Part shown: positions 1 to 9,680 of the stretch, in pieces
Layout: each line of letters starts with the position of its first letter
Numbering within the stretch: the first letter of the stretch is position 1
Source of the DNA: Cycas panzhihuaensis
Lineage: Eukaryota > Cycadophyta
NCBI GenBank assembly: GCA_023213395.1
Contig: CM041465.1
Span: 101,749,741 to 101,813,740, forward strand
Reading direction: 5' to 3'
Length of the DNA stretch: 64,000 bases
The notes under the pieces: generated by a model
Told to the model about the DNA's origin: nothing
The model's database searches: none
The model's input: the letters and a program-made list of their open reading frames with translations, nothing else
Made by a program: the position numbers and the translations under genes

Positions 1-556
1 CAACTTCAACGTTAAAAGACGAACTAGGATGCATGGTGGTTGGTGATGGATTTTTGTATTTTCCTTTCTCGCAAACCACTCTGATTGCTACTAGATGTGG
101 AAGACCCTCATCTCCTGCCATTTCTTTCAATATTAGGCTCAAGCTATGGATAATGCAAAGGAGTCTAAAAGACTATGTTAGCACCTTCTCTCCACTAGTA
201 TGCTAGTAGATTTGCAAACAGGAGCATTGTAAGTGATGATTGCACAACATTATGAGCACCTATGGATTTTGTTGCTCGAACAAGAATTTTGCAATTAAAT
301 TTGCATCCTTGGTCCCTCCTATATAATTAATGGCCTTGAGGGACATGGCACCCTTGGATGACATGGAAATGACGTTCACCAATGGCTTATTTGCTTGGTT
401 GGTTTTCCCACTGGCTATAATGGAAACACTGAAATTTCTTTAAGAAGACCTAATGGGCTCCAAAATTTCTTTCGCTAAAGTCTGCTCCTCCTAAAATAAC
501 ATGGTGGGAATCCTCTCAAATTTTATGCTCACATAGCCCTGAGGTGCTGCGTTGAT

Positions 557-593
557 GGCTCATACCATATTTTGCCAATATGGTGAGTGAGCC
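557..593. repeat. short imperfect inverted repeat
   Basis: Arms GGCTCAtACCATATT and AATATGGTgagTGAGCC flank a 5-nt spacer. It could form a small hairpin. No gene context or second copy was seen, so it may be chance. Confidence 0.35.
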
Positions 594-1203
594 ACTTTGA
601 AAGAAAGGCCACATGCACTTATGCAATGGGCAACTCAGGTTTCAGACTTCCTCACTCCCACATACATTGAGCATTTGGGCTAGTGGGCCTGTTGGATAGT
701 TTGCCCTCTTTCTGGCTTTCTCTACAACTCTCTCCCTTCTGGCTAAAGTGATGAGGGCCCACAGCATGTGTTGTTTGCTTCCTCAGGTCGTTTTGGCATA
801 CAATGTGTCTTCCACCTCTTTCATTTATTTCTTAACGATCATTAGTGTAAAACGAGGGTATGCAATAAGTAAATGGGTGTTAACCCTAGAATATGAATTT
901 TGATATGGACCTCCCTCATGGACATTGCATTTCCATGAGCGGTAGAGTCTCTCTTATGAAGGAAGAAATCTTAGTGACATGCTTCCAAAGCGGAATCTTT
1001 AATCTCTACCTCACCATGGCTGCCACCAATAGAAGATTGTGAAGGCATTTGCAAGTAAGTCCAAACATCTGCAATCATACTAGAAAACAAGAGGACAGAT
1101 GATAGGATGATAAGTAGAAAACTGTGAATGCATGGATTGAACCCGACACAGTTGTAAAATGGCCTTGGAGCCCCTGGTTTTCTTTAAGAAATAACGGGCA
1201 AAA

Positions 1204-1337
1204 GAAACTGTGGATTGCAAAACCATGGGTTAAAAATAGTGGGCAAAAACATTGGGCTCACTGTTTTCTGCCCACTGTTTTGAGCTCAATGCTTTTACTC
1301 ACTGTTTTCAGGTCATGGTTTTGCAATCCATAGCTTC
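1204..1337. repeat. 134-bp foldback: two 57-nt arms around a 20-nt loop
   Basis: Bases 1204-1260 are the near reverse complement of 1281-1337. The outer 24 positions pair almost perfectly (shared core GGATTGCAAAACCATG). The inner 33 positions match at about 24, and most differences are A/G or C/T changes that would leave G-U pairs in RNA. The shape fits either a decayed foldback MITE or a young inverted-duplication microRNA/hairpin-siRNA locus within the intron. No flanking target duplication was identified. Confidence 0.7.
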
Positions 1338-1650
1338 TGTTTGTAGCTTTTTCTACCCTTTTTTGTTCATGTGTTCCTCTTATGAATCAAAAAAGAAGGC
1401 AGGGGTTTGGGGAGGGAATGTTGACAGCTTTTTGTGGGGCTCACTTGGCATGTGTGCCCCACAAACTGCATGCCAAAACTCATAAATGTTGTCAGGCAAG
1501 GGGAAATGGCCTCAGCCCATCTGAAGTGGCCCTGAAATGTTTTTGGCTGCATGGAAACACTTCTGGGTCATTTCTGGTTTGTTTACACATTTCGAAATTT
1601 CAGAAAAAGTAAACCAGGGACTGGGAACTATTTCCTGTACCTTAGATTCA

Positions 1651-1875
1651 AATCATGTTGAGATTCCATGGTTCCAAACTGATTTGTCTTCTTGCTTTGC
1701 TTCAACAATGCTTGCTTATGGATGATGCCTTCAAAACCCAATCATGCTGGTTTGTTTTGATGGTTATAGTATGTACAATTGTTTTAACATTATTTACTTC
1801 CCATAACTGCTGCTTTCCATTATCATACTAGATGGAGCTTTTATTGCACAACTCTCATACTAATATGTATGCAAG
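1651..1875 (+). repeat. intronic direct duplication, copy 1
   Basis: About 220 bp starting at aatcatgttgagattccatgg-like sequence are repeated 1,485 bp downstream at 3136-3359 in the same orientation. The alignment is clear but diverged by roughly 15-20%, so this is an old segmental duplication of intron sequence. The second copy lies just upstream of the splice acceptor at 3465. Confidence 0.75.
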
Positions 1876-2085
1876 GTGTTTGAAAACCTTTAACAGGGAA
1901 GAGAATAATGACCCCCAATATATTTGACTAATATTGCTTTGTACTACAGATGATACAAAAGCTATGTTGACAGAAATGTGGAAACAGGGAAATGCTGAAA
2001 TGAAAATGGAAATGAGTAAATACCAATATTTAGAAAGTTTGAAACTGCAGAAACGCTAAATCAGGGTTTTCAAAAGTATAGTTTT

Positions 2086-2088
<3 letters not shown>

Positions 2089-2125
<37 letters not shown>
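2089..2125. repeat. (AT)n microsatellite
   Basis: An uninterrupted run of about 18 AT dinucleotides in the upstream intron. Length is likely to be polymorphic. Confidence 0.95.
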
Positions 2126-2127
<2 letters not shown>

Positions 2128-2615
2128 CATGCATTTAATAATTAAAATACATATGCATGCATTATAAAGAATGGAGCATGAAATAACTTCAATAATTAAA
2201 TTCATTATTTTTTCAAAAATTTCATGTTATTTTAATACTTAGTAGTTAGGATATGTAGTAATTGGGGCCCACCTGCTATGTAGGTCTTACCCTGAAAATG
2301 TGACGTGGTTGGAAATGTCAAGGGAATGTTTTTGGGAAATGGAAGCAGCCTGGAAATGTCTGGGCATTTCCAAGTTTCTGGTTTGAAGCCATGGAAGAAA
2401 TTCGAGTTTTTGGTAAAAAGTCTGTAAATAACAATTGGATGGACCCACAATAGCTTGACTGATATTGATGCTGCTGTTAATACTGTCTTTTCTAGTCACA
2501 TTCACCCTTTAGTTAGCTGTTGTCTCTGCACAGATTGTCCAAGCATTGTTTTTAATAGTCCATCTGGAATATAAGCTTGTGGATGGTTGACCATATGACA
2601 ATGCTCTTGAACTCT

Positions 2616-2617
<2 letters not shown>

Positions 2618-2654
<37 letters not shown>

Positions 2655-2665
2655 CACACACACAT
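2618..2665. repeat. compound (CT)n-(CA)n microsatellite
   Basis: About 17 CT units are followed after cg by a short CA run. The Arg-Glu repeat reading frame it creates on the minus strand is an artefact of the repeat. Confidence 0.95.
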
Positions 2666-3135
2666 GCATAGCATTCTCATGTGTAAGCATGGTATGTCTA
2701 CTTAGGATACAGAAGTGAAAAAGGTAGTCAATTGGAATAAAGGCATATGATCCAAGCTATGCCATATGGATGAGGACAGGCAAATGGGACTCTCTATATG
2801 AAATAGGATGAAAAAGACAAACCAGGAAGCAGGGTAGTGGGAAAGTCAGGATTTCTTTCAGAAAGGAAGATAATATTTCAAGAAGTTGTTGGAAGCAGGC
2901 CTGTAGTTGTCAGAAAGAGGATTGGTATCTGTCAAAAGTTGTGGGGAATTTGCTGGATGCAGGGCTAATGTATTTGCCTGGGCTTGCATCTCACTTCTGA
3001 AACCAAATCATGCAATTTATGTATAATCTGTTCCTGTTCTGAATTAAAATCATTCAAACATTGGCCCAGTCAAGGTTGGTTAGCTCCGCTGTCTTTTCTT
3101 AGTTGGGGAGTTGACTTCTCTAGTAGTAGTATTTT

Positions 3136-3359
3136 AATCATGTCAAGTTTCCATGGTTCCAAACTGATATGTCCTCTCTGTTTGCTTGAACAATACTTGC
3201 TTATGTGTGATGCCTTCAAAACCCAATGATATCAGTTTGTTTTGATGGTGGAGTATGTACAATTGTCTTCACATTATTTACTTTCCATAACTGCTGTTTC
3301 GCATTACCATAGTAGTTGGGGCTTTTATTACATAACTCTAAAGTAATTGATACGTATGC
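3136..3359 (+). repeat. intronic direct duplication, copy 2
   Basis: Partner of 1651-1875. Shared blocks include gttccaaactgat, gatgccttcaaaacccaat and tgttttgatgg, followed by ccataactgctg. It ends about 100 bp before the first coding exon. Confidence 0.75.
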
Positions 3360-3465
3360 CTGAAGATTTTTTTTCATGTCTTGTGATTTTATGATTATTT
3401 GGAAACGATTTGTTTAAGGAATCCTGCATGTCTGTTAATTAGGCTACTGTTCTTATGTGATGCAG

Positions 3466-6400
3466 GAGTTGGTGGATTCGGTTCTGTGGGATGATGTGGC
3501 AAAGCTTTGGGATGCCCCTGTGCAGCCTGAGCTTGGATCAGATTGGAAAACATGGAAAGAAGAAGTTATGAAATGGTTTTCAACCTCCAATCCTCCATCA
3601 ACATCTGGTTTGGAGGCACAGTATGATACGAGGAGCAGTGAAGAACCTACAGACATCTCAAATCTTGAAATTAGCAGAAAACGTCCAAAACTTGAAATTC
3701 GTCGTGGGGAAATGCGTGCTTTAGAAGCAACAGATGTGTGTGAATCTGAGACTAAAGTTGATAGAGAATTGCTTTATTCTCCATTCCTAGACCAGCAAGC
3801 AGTGGGTACATTAGGCCTGTCAAATTTACCTACTCAAGGGTATTCATATTCTAGCATAGAAGGGTTATCAAATAGCTGCTCTGAGAGGATGGATAACACA
3901 TCGAATAAGACTACAGACAATTGTGAATACCAGATTATTCCTTACACTGGCGGATTTCAGGAAACGGCCATCACAGAGCATCTGTTGAGTGGGAAGAGTC
4001 AATTGATGGGTGGTGAACAGGGTTCACAAAGTGAACACAGGTATAGGCAGTGTTCAGCCTTTATGGAAACAAAAGGAAGACAATGCAGTCGATGGGCAAA
4101 TGATGGAGACATCTATTGTTGTATGCATTTGAATTTCCATTTTGCTGATAATGCTCGTATGATGGACCAGGCTGGATCTCTTTCAAGTTCTTCAATTTGT
4201 CAGGGTATGACAATATATGGAAGGAGGTGTACACACCGATCTAAGAATGGGTCATCCTTTTGTAAGAAACATTTGCTTCGAGATGGTCAAATTTTGGAGG
4301 AGGGTGATAGAACGCCAAGTTCAAGCATCTTGGTGAATAGCAATAAGAGAGCAAGACTATCGGTTGAGGTTCGACCTTTAGATAAGAATGCAACTTCTGT
4401 AGATCTATGTTTGAAAGAAATGAGTCAAAATGAGTCAAATTTGAATCTCATTTCAGACACAGCCTTTCAAGACTTGGGTGAAATAACAGGGAGTTCAGCT
4501 CAGACCGGGGGCAAAGAGAGTGTTGACAGACACCCACGGTTAGAATTACAGTCTCAAGACCTTACGGCACAAGAGAAGCCTGCTGTTAAGGGTCCTTATA
4601 AGAGCGCGAGTTGGTTCCGTTGCATTGGATGGTGTCGCAACAATAGCGGTCAGTGTTCTCACAGGGCAAAGCCAGGTTCTTCCTATTGTGAAAAACATCT
4701 GCCAGGTTCGGTGGGGCATGTGGGAAAAGTTAGTGATAGGCATGTTTCATCAGAGCTGCTAAATGAACTTTTGAGAAGTGCAAGCTCTGAAGAGGATAGG
4801 ATTCATTTATGTCGGGCTACAGATCTCCTGCATGAGTTCATGAAAGGTTGCCTTTTAGAAGGGATTACTTATCGTTCAAATTCAAAGAGCAGAGTTATGG
4901 ATTGGATTCTTGCAGAGGTTTCAAGAGATGTGAAAGCTGCAGAAGCTTTGTTGAAGATGGTTTCAGGTGAAAGGGAAAGACTTGGGAAACATCTAGGTTT
5001 TGAAGAAGAGGGAGCAAAAAGTGGCACTGAAATAGTTCCATGGGTTCCGGAGATGCAGATACAGTTTTCCCTCACCGCAGCAGAGGATGATGGAAAAGAC
5101 AAACCGAGCACAGAGGATGGGATGCCTGATACTGGAACTGTGGACAAGTATGCTTCTGATGATGCACAAAAGCTAAGATGCAAGCTTTGTGGAGAGGAAT
5201 TTTCTGATTCCCAGGCCCTTGGACAACACTGGATCCTCATTCATAAGAAGGAAGCCCAGTGTTTTTTGAGAGGATATGCATGTCGTACTTGCAAGAGTCC
5301 ATTTACTAACAAGAAAGGTCTTGAGAGGCATGTGAAGATCCAACATGCCGGTAGTTTGCTTGAGCAATGCATATTATTTTTGTGCATATCTTGTGGTTCT
5401 CATTTCATGAACTATGAGCAGCTATGGCATCATGTGGTATCGGCTCATTCAGAGGAGTTCATCAGATCAATGGGCATCCGAGAACAGGTGGAGGGCACGA
5501 AATCTGCAATACCTATGGAAGCTGAGGAAGGCCAGCAAAATGAAGCCGCTATTTGTGGGAATTCTAAGCAAGAACTAAATTGTAAATCTGGGCTTTTGCA
5601 CTATTTGGAGAAGAATCAAAATAATCTATCTGCCCACAATGGAAATACAGGCAAGGATAAAAGTTTTGTAAATCGTAACACGGTACGCAGGTATACCTGT
5701 AGGTTCTGTGGGTTGAAGTTTCATCTTCTGCCAGATCTTGGTCGTCATCATCAGGCTGCACATATGGGTCCCAATTCAAATAAAATCTCTCTGCCAAACA
5801 GAGGAAAAGATATATTCACTGCAAAATGGAGGGCTAACAAAGTAAATTCTAAGTTAATGCAGAAGGTTGGGCCATCTGTAGGACTCAAACATGCAGCTGT
5901 TATTGCCAGAAAGAAGTCTTCAGAAAACTATGATTTACAAAGTCCTGTAAAGGCCAAGGTGTGTTCGGAGAGAACTGAACAGAGTGGAAAAAATGATAAA
6001 ACGACAGAATTTTACTGTTCAGCTGTGGCGGAGATGTTACTCTCTGAAATTCAGAAAACACGACCTTGGCCCAGTAACCATGAAATACTTGGCATTGCCC
6101 GTTCAACTTGCTGCAGATTCAATTTGCACACTGTTTTGGAGGAAAAATATGGTTCTTTGCCTGAGCGGCTCTATTTAAAGGCTGCCAGACTTTGCAGTGA
6201 AGCAAATATCAGGGTAGAGTGGCACAGGGAAGGTTTTATCTGCCCTAGACAGTGCAAACAAACTGACAATTCCAAGCCGTCTGTCCTGTTAGCCCCTCTT
6301 CCTGATGTATGCATTGATCCTCTTCCTGCTCAATTGGATAATCTGAAGACAGACACCAGAGAGTTTGACAATGGAGCAACATGGGAGAAGGCTGAAAGTC

Positions 6401-6651
6401 ATTTGGTGCTCACCTCATCTGACTTTGAAAGACGTCATCGAGGGAAAACTATTGTCATATGTGAGGATTTGAGCTTTGGGCGAGAAACAATGCCAGTTCC
6501 GTGTGTGATTGATGAAGATGTATTGGATCCACATTCATACGCTTTCTTCAAAGAGAATAAAGATCTACACTCAGACTCCTACATGCCTTGGCAGAGTTTC
6601 TTCTACATCACTGAGAGATTGCTTGATCCTTCGCTTGGTCTTGATACAAAG
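3466..6651 (+). CDS. SUVR5: SUVR5-like histone H3K9 methyltransferase, large zinc-finger exon (partial gene)
   Basis: One open exon of 1,062 codons with no stop, starting after a splice-acceptor-like tgatgcag and ending AAAG|gtgtca, phase 0. An in-frame ATG at 3460 exists, but the family continues further upstream, so I treat the exon as internal. Domains by exon codon: three Cys-rich repeats ending YCxxH/FCxxH near 196-221, 245-269 and 386-412. Four C2H2 zinc fingers follow: C572/C575/H588/H593, C606/C609/H622/H627, C640/C643/H656/H661 and C745/C748/H761/H766. A conserved block near 853-930 contains RSTCC and RLYLKAARLCSE. In Arabidopsis SUVR5 is a nuclear protein that binds DNA through its fingers and directs H3K9me2 independently of DNA methylation, acting with LDL1. 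The order and spacing of these parts match that family. The catalytic SET domain lies beyond the window. Ortholog assignment rests on recalled family features, not a search. Confidence 0.9.
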
Positions 6652-6853
6652 GTGTCACTTCCACTGTGTACCTTGTTGATATCTTTCTTTTGTCTATAAT
6701 GCCACTGATGCAATATTGGACTCTAGGGATTTGAAAAAGTTGCAGATTAAGTTAAATGACAAAAGGCTGTGATAGTTATTGCTGAATAACTAGACAAGTG
6801 TACGGAAATAAATTGCAAGTTTTGTTTTTCTTATAACTAAGATATCTTTGCAG
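6652..6853 (+). other. short intron between the two SUVR5-like exons
   Basis: A 202-bp GT...AG intron, phase 0. The donor is AAAG|gtgtca and the acceptor is tctttgcag|agc. Splicing joins LGLDTK to SSQLGCTC, the expected entry into the pre-SET cysteine cluster. Reading through the donor would add about 16 residues and then a stop. Confidence 0.85.
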
Positions 6854-7015
6854 AGCTCACAACTGGGATGCACTTGCACACAACCACAGTGTTTTCCTGA
6901 GTCATGCGATCATGTTTATCTCTTCGACAATGACAATGACGATGCAGAAGATATTTATGGACAGCCGATGCATGGTAGATTTCCGTATGATGAAAAGGGT
7001 CGAATAATTTTGGAG
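6854..7015 (+). CDS. SUVR5: SUVR5-like exon encoding the start of the pre-SET domain
   Basis: A 54-codon, phase 0-0 exon. The peptide begins SSQLGCTC, contains CDHVYLFDNDNDDAEDIYG and GRFPYDEKG, and ends RIILE. This is the zinc-binding pre-SET entry of SUVR5. The donor follows as TTGGAG|gtagtt. The next expected exon (EGYxVYECN followed by the rest of the pre-SET cysteines) was not found in either strand of the remaining 57 kb. The SET and post-SET exons must therefore lie further downstream, or the gene is disrupted. A 162-nt exon this well conserved argues for a working gene. Confidence 0.88.
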
Positions 7016-8121
7016 GTAGTTAGCAACATTCATTTTCTTATGTTCTCCTTTACTTTCATGTTGTTTGTACTTTTCCTCTTTTATATATGCCTTTGCGAAG
7101 ATTTGGAAAGTTGATGTTAGTGGAATTGTGGAGCTGGGGTGATAACAGGAATTAGCTTTGGGTTATTTGGTTTTGACTGTATGTGAAATAATCTTTAGCA
7201 AACAACTTGATTTAACTTTTATTCAACTAAATAAATTAATTAATTGAAAGACAAATCAAAAGAAAGTTAAATCTGCCTTTATTTTAATCCTGGGTCCTAA
7301 TCCCAAAACAAACAACAGGCAGAAAACCTCAAAAACCCTAGAACAACATGTGGAATGCAAGAGGAACAAAATTGTTTTCTTTTCTTTTTCAGATATATCC
7401 CAATCAGAAAACTATTCAATAGGAAAGCAAATATGAATGTAAAATGAGAAGCTACATTCCATACATGTAGCATAATCCCAATTGCACATCTTGTTTAAAG
7501 GAAATAAAAATGTAAAATGAGAAGCTACATTCCATACATGTAGCATACTCCCAATTCCACATCTTGTTTAAGCAATGATGTGCAGAAATCCAACCTAAAA
7601 CAATGTAGAATGGATGCGATTCTTTGTTCCTTCAGCTTCCATTGAGTTCAAAGGCCCAAAGATCTTGCACATAAAGCAAATGGGGAACAATCAATTGAAG
7701 ATGCGATGGCATCATATTACCTGGATTAACTGTATTACTTTGCTGCAGATCTGAGTGGTGATCCTCTGCCTCCCCTTGAGCAGATGTGAACTCATTTGCA
7801 ACTATCACAATGTTGTATCTCAAAATCAATCTCCACCCCTGATGTTGTACTAGAAGCTCTCTAAATGAAACCCCTCAAATTTGTGAGTAAATTACAATGA
7901 GCCAAGAACAACTGCTATGTACAATCCATTATACAGATATAAATATGATTTGGGATTTGGTAATGGTTGAATAGACATGTAATCACTTTGATTCTTGTCA
8001 CACATTCATTAAAGGAATATGTAATTGTTTTAGACATTTGTTATTTATTGAGTGATGACTTTTATGCATATTAGGACCAATAACATTAAGTTATGACCCT
8101 AACGCCATAAATGTTAATTAT
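7016..8121 (+). other. start of the giant SUVR5 intron, no gene recognised
   Basis: AT-rich sequence after the donor at 7016. Apart from a 73-bp tandem duplication (7437-7572) nothing recognisable was seen. The 65-residue minus-strand open frame at 7632-7829 has no familiar motif and is probably chance. The stretch ends at the left LTR of element Y. Confidence 0.6.
7437..7572 (+). repeat. two-copy tandem repeat, 73-bp period
   Basis: The units at 7437-7498 and 7510-7571 are almost identical, differing at two or three bases. Each contains the inverted arms GCTACAT and ATGTAGC around tccatac, so each unit can fold into a small hairpin. Confidence 0.9.
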
Positions 8122-8424
8122 TGTGAAGATTGGGAGTGGTTTAACGTGCACAACATACATCCAAATTTTTAGCATATACAACAAGCATCAAACCACAAAG
8201 AATAGTACAATGGACATACATGGGAAAACTCTTTCGGGAAAAAACCCACCAAGCCAAATCAATCGTTTCATTGATTACCTAGGGCTTGGTATATATTCAA
8301 ACTTATACAATATGTCCATCTAAAGAGATGCGATTTTCCATTAATTGTGGCCATTCAACTAATCAACTCACTAATTAAACCACATTTACATTAACTATGT
8401 GGTTAACACTTAGCCACTCTAAGA
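8122..8424 (-). repeat. Y 3' LTR
   Basis: Homologous to 46160-46498 (shared tgtgaagattggga, gcatatacaacaagcatcaaa, ccatctaaagagatgc, acacttagccact). It is followed on the right by a minus-strand polypurine tract (ccccccttg on the plus strand). The final ~14 bp are degraded, and a ~30-bp segment present in the other LTR is absent. Confidence 0.8.
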
Positions 8425-8919
8425 TCCCCCCTTGATGGAAATGTGGGGAATTAGGCTTCAGATAGAAATCTCCAAGCGAAGGCAAGAATTATCTTTATTG
8501 ATACATCCTCCCTCGAGGGTAACTTCACTGAGTCTCAACTTGACATGAAGCTTTGTGAATTGATCTTTAGTTAAGTGTTTTTGTGAATACATGTGCAAGT
8601 TGATCTTTGTTTGGATAATGCTCGATCTACAACTCTCCTACCTGAATCTGCTCACGAATATAATGGTGCTAGATTTCAATATGCTTCGTATGGGGGTGGA
8701 ACTCTAGATTGTTTAACAAACGAATGGTACTCTGATTATCAATTATTATAATTAATGTGCCACTTTGCATTTTTAAAACAAGTAGTCCTTGCAACCATAT
8801 AGCTTTCCTTGCACCAATGAATAGACCTTGATACTCAACCTTTGTGGATGTTAAATTATTTGATAGAAAACATGCAATATTATGAACAATGAAATAAGCA
8901 ACATAAATAAGGTGGTAAT
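8425..8919 (-). pseudogene. Y RNase H / pol C-terminus remnant
   Basis: Minus-strand translation recovers TSTKVEYQGL, DNQSTIRLLNN, HPHTKHIEI and HHYIREQIQVGEL. These are the Copia RNase H signatures (ALSSTEAEY, DNQSA, HxRTKHIDxRxHFIRE) in the right order. A stop lies after HIEI and the frame is otherwise degraded. Its upstream half was displaced to 18707-18868 by insertion of X. Confidence 0.8.
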
Positions 8920-9113
8920 TGCATTAGCTTAGAATCACAACAGCTACATCATAATGATGTGAGTCTACATCGTGACTTCACAATAATGACTTCATCACAA
9001 CTATGCACATTACTCTACCTCACTCCCTTATTTATACAACACATGTGAGAATATTTAGGATGAGATGTGGGATGAGTGAGACCCACTAACCTCTAACATG
9101 ACCAATGACATAC
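8920..9113 (-). repeat. X left (3') LTR, first part
   Basis: Starts tgcattagcttagaatca and runs to the catac target of element A. It continues at 16005. Matches the uninterrupted right LTR at 18437 base for base apart from ~11% substitutions. Confidence 0.85.
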
Positions 9114-9680
9114 TGTTAAACCTTATGTTTAAATGTTAAGTGAATGTACATTTATTTTTCATGTAATATATGCACTTTATACTTTAGGGGTGACTTATCA
9201 CTTAAGTGATAAAGTGCACACCCACATTCTTTCTAGTGACACAACGTTGTCACAAAAGGGTCAATGGACCCTCATGCACTTGTTTGAATATTCCAAGTGA
9301 TGTATCTTGGATGTTTGACACTTGTCAAACATCCAAGGCCTTAGGTGAGGATCCAAGCACTTTTGCTCATGATCCATGTGATGTATCTTGGATGTTTGAC
9401 ACTTGTCAAACATCCAAGGCCTTAGGTCTCTCATTTCACTCTATATAATGAGACCTCTTCTCATTGTCTCATATGGAGGTTGTATTGTTATGCTATCGGT
9501 TTGCTAATCAATTTCTACTTGGGAGGTTGGACCAATTCCAACTCCACATATTGGGTATCATTTTCTCTTGCTCCTATATTTCAGTTTATGCTTTTATGCT
9601 CTCATGCTTTCATGCATTTATTGTATTGTGATTATATTTATGATCTTGGGATCAATGTGGCCTAATGCCCATTGTCAACA
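9114..9680 (+). repeat. A 5' LTR with promoter palindromes
   Basis: 567 bp. Contains the perfect palindrome TTATCACTTAAGTGATAA (9195-9212) and GTGACA-6 nt-TGTCAC near 9236. It also has two copies (81 bp apart, 9306-9337 and 9387-9418) of a stem with arms CTTGGATGTTTGAC and GTCAAACATCCAAG. A TATA box (ctatataatg, 9441-9450) follows about 25 bp after the second copy. The related LTRs of B and F1 carry only one such stem, so A has an internal LTR duplication. Confidence 0.92.

Larger units (their letters stand above)
1..3465 (+). other. intron or 5' flank upstream of the SUVR5-like exon
   Basis: No convincing exon was found here on either strand. The open frames are short, mutually overlapping and unlike known proteins. 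Because the coding exon at 3466 begins directly after a splice-acceptor-like sequence (tgatgcag) and SUVR5 proteins normally have several hundred residues before this point, I read the stretch as intron, with the earlier exons outside the window. It contains a foldback repeat, a pair of diverged direct repeats and two microsatellites, listed separately. Confidence 0.6.

Noticed and set aside
1124-1612. Cluster of overlapping short frames on both strands
   Set aside because: They overlap the foldback and intron sequence and resemble no protein family I know.
2502-2690. Arg-Glu repeat protein on the minus strand
   Set aside because: Created entirely by the (CT)n microsatellite.
3457-3465. ATG at 3460 as the SUVR5 start codon
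   Set aside because: It lies within a splice-acceptor-like tgatgcag, and the protein family extends several hundred residues upstream, so an internal exon is more likely.
4869-5240. 123-codon minus-strand open frame
   Set aside because: It is antisense to the conserved zinc-finger exon and has no recognisable motif. A shadow of the coding strand.
7632-7829. 65-codon minus-strand frame in the giant intron
   Set aside because: No motif, no neighbours and no conserved signal recognised.
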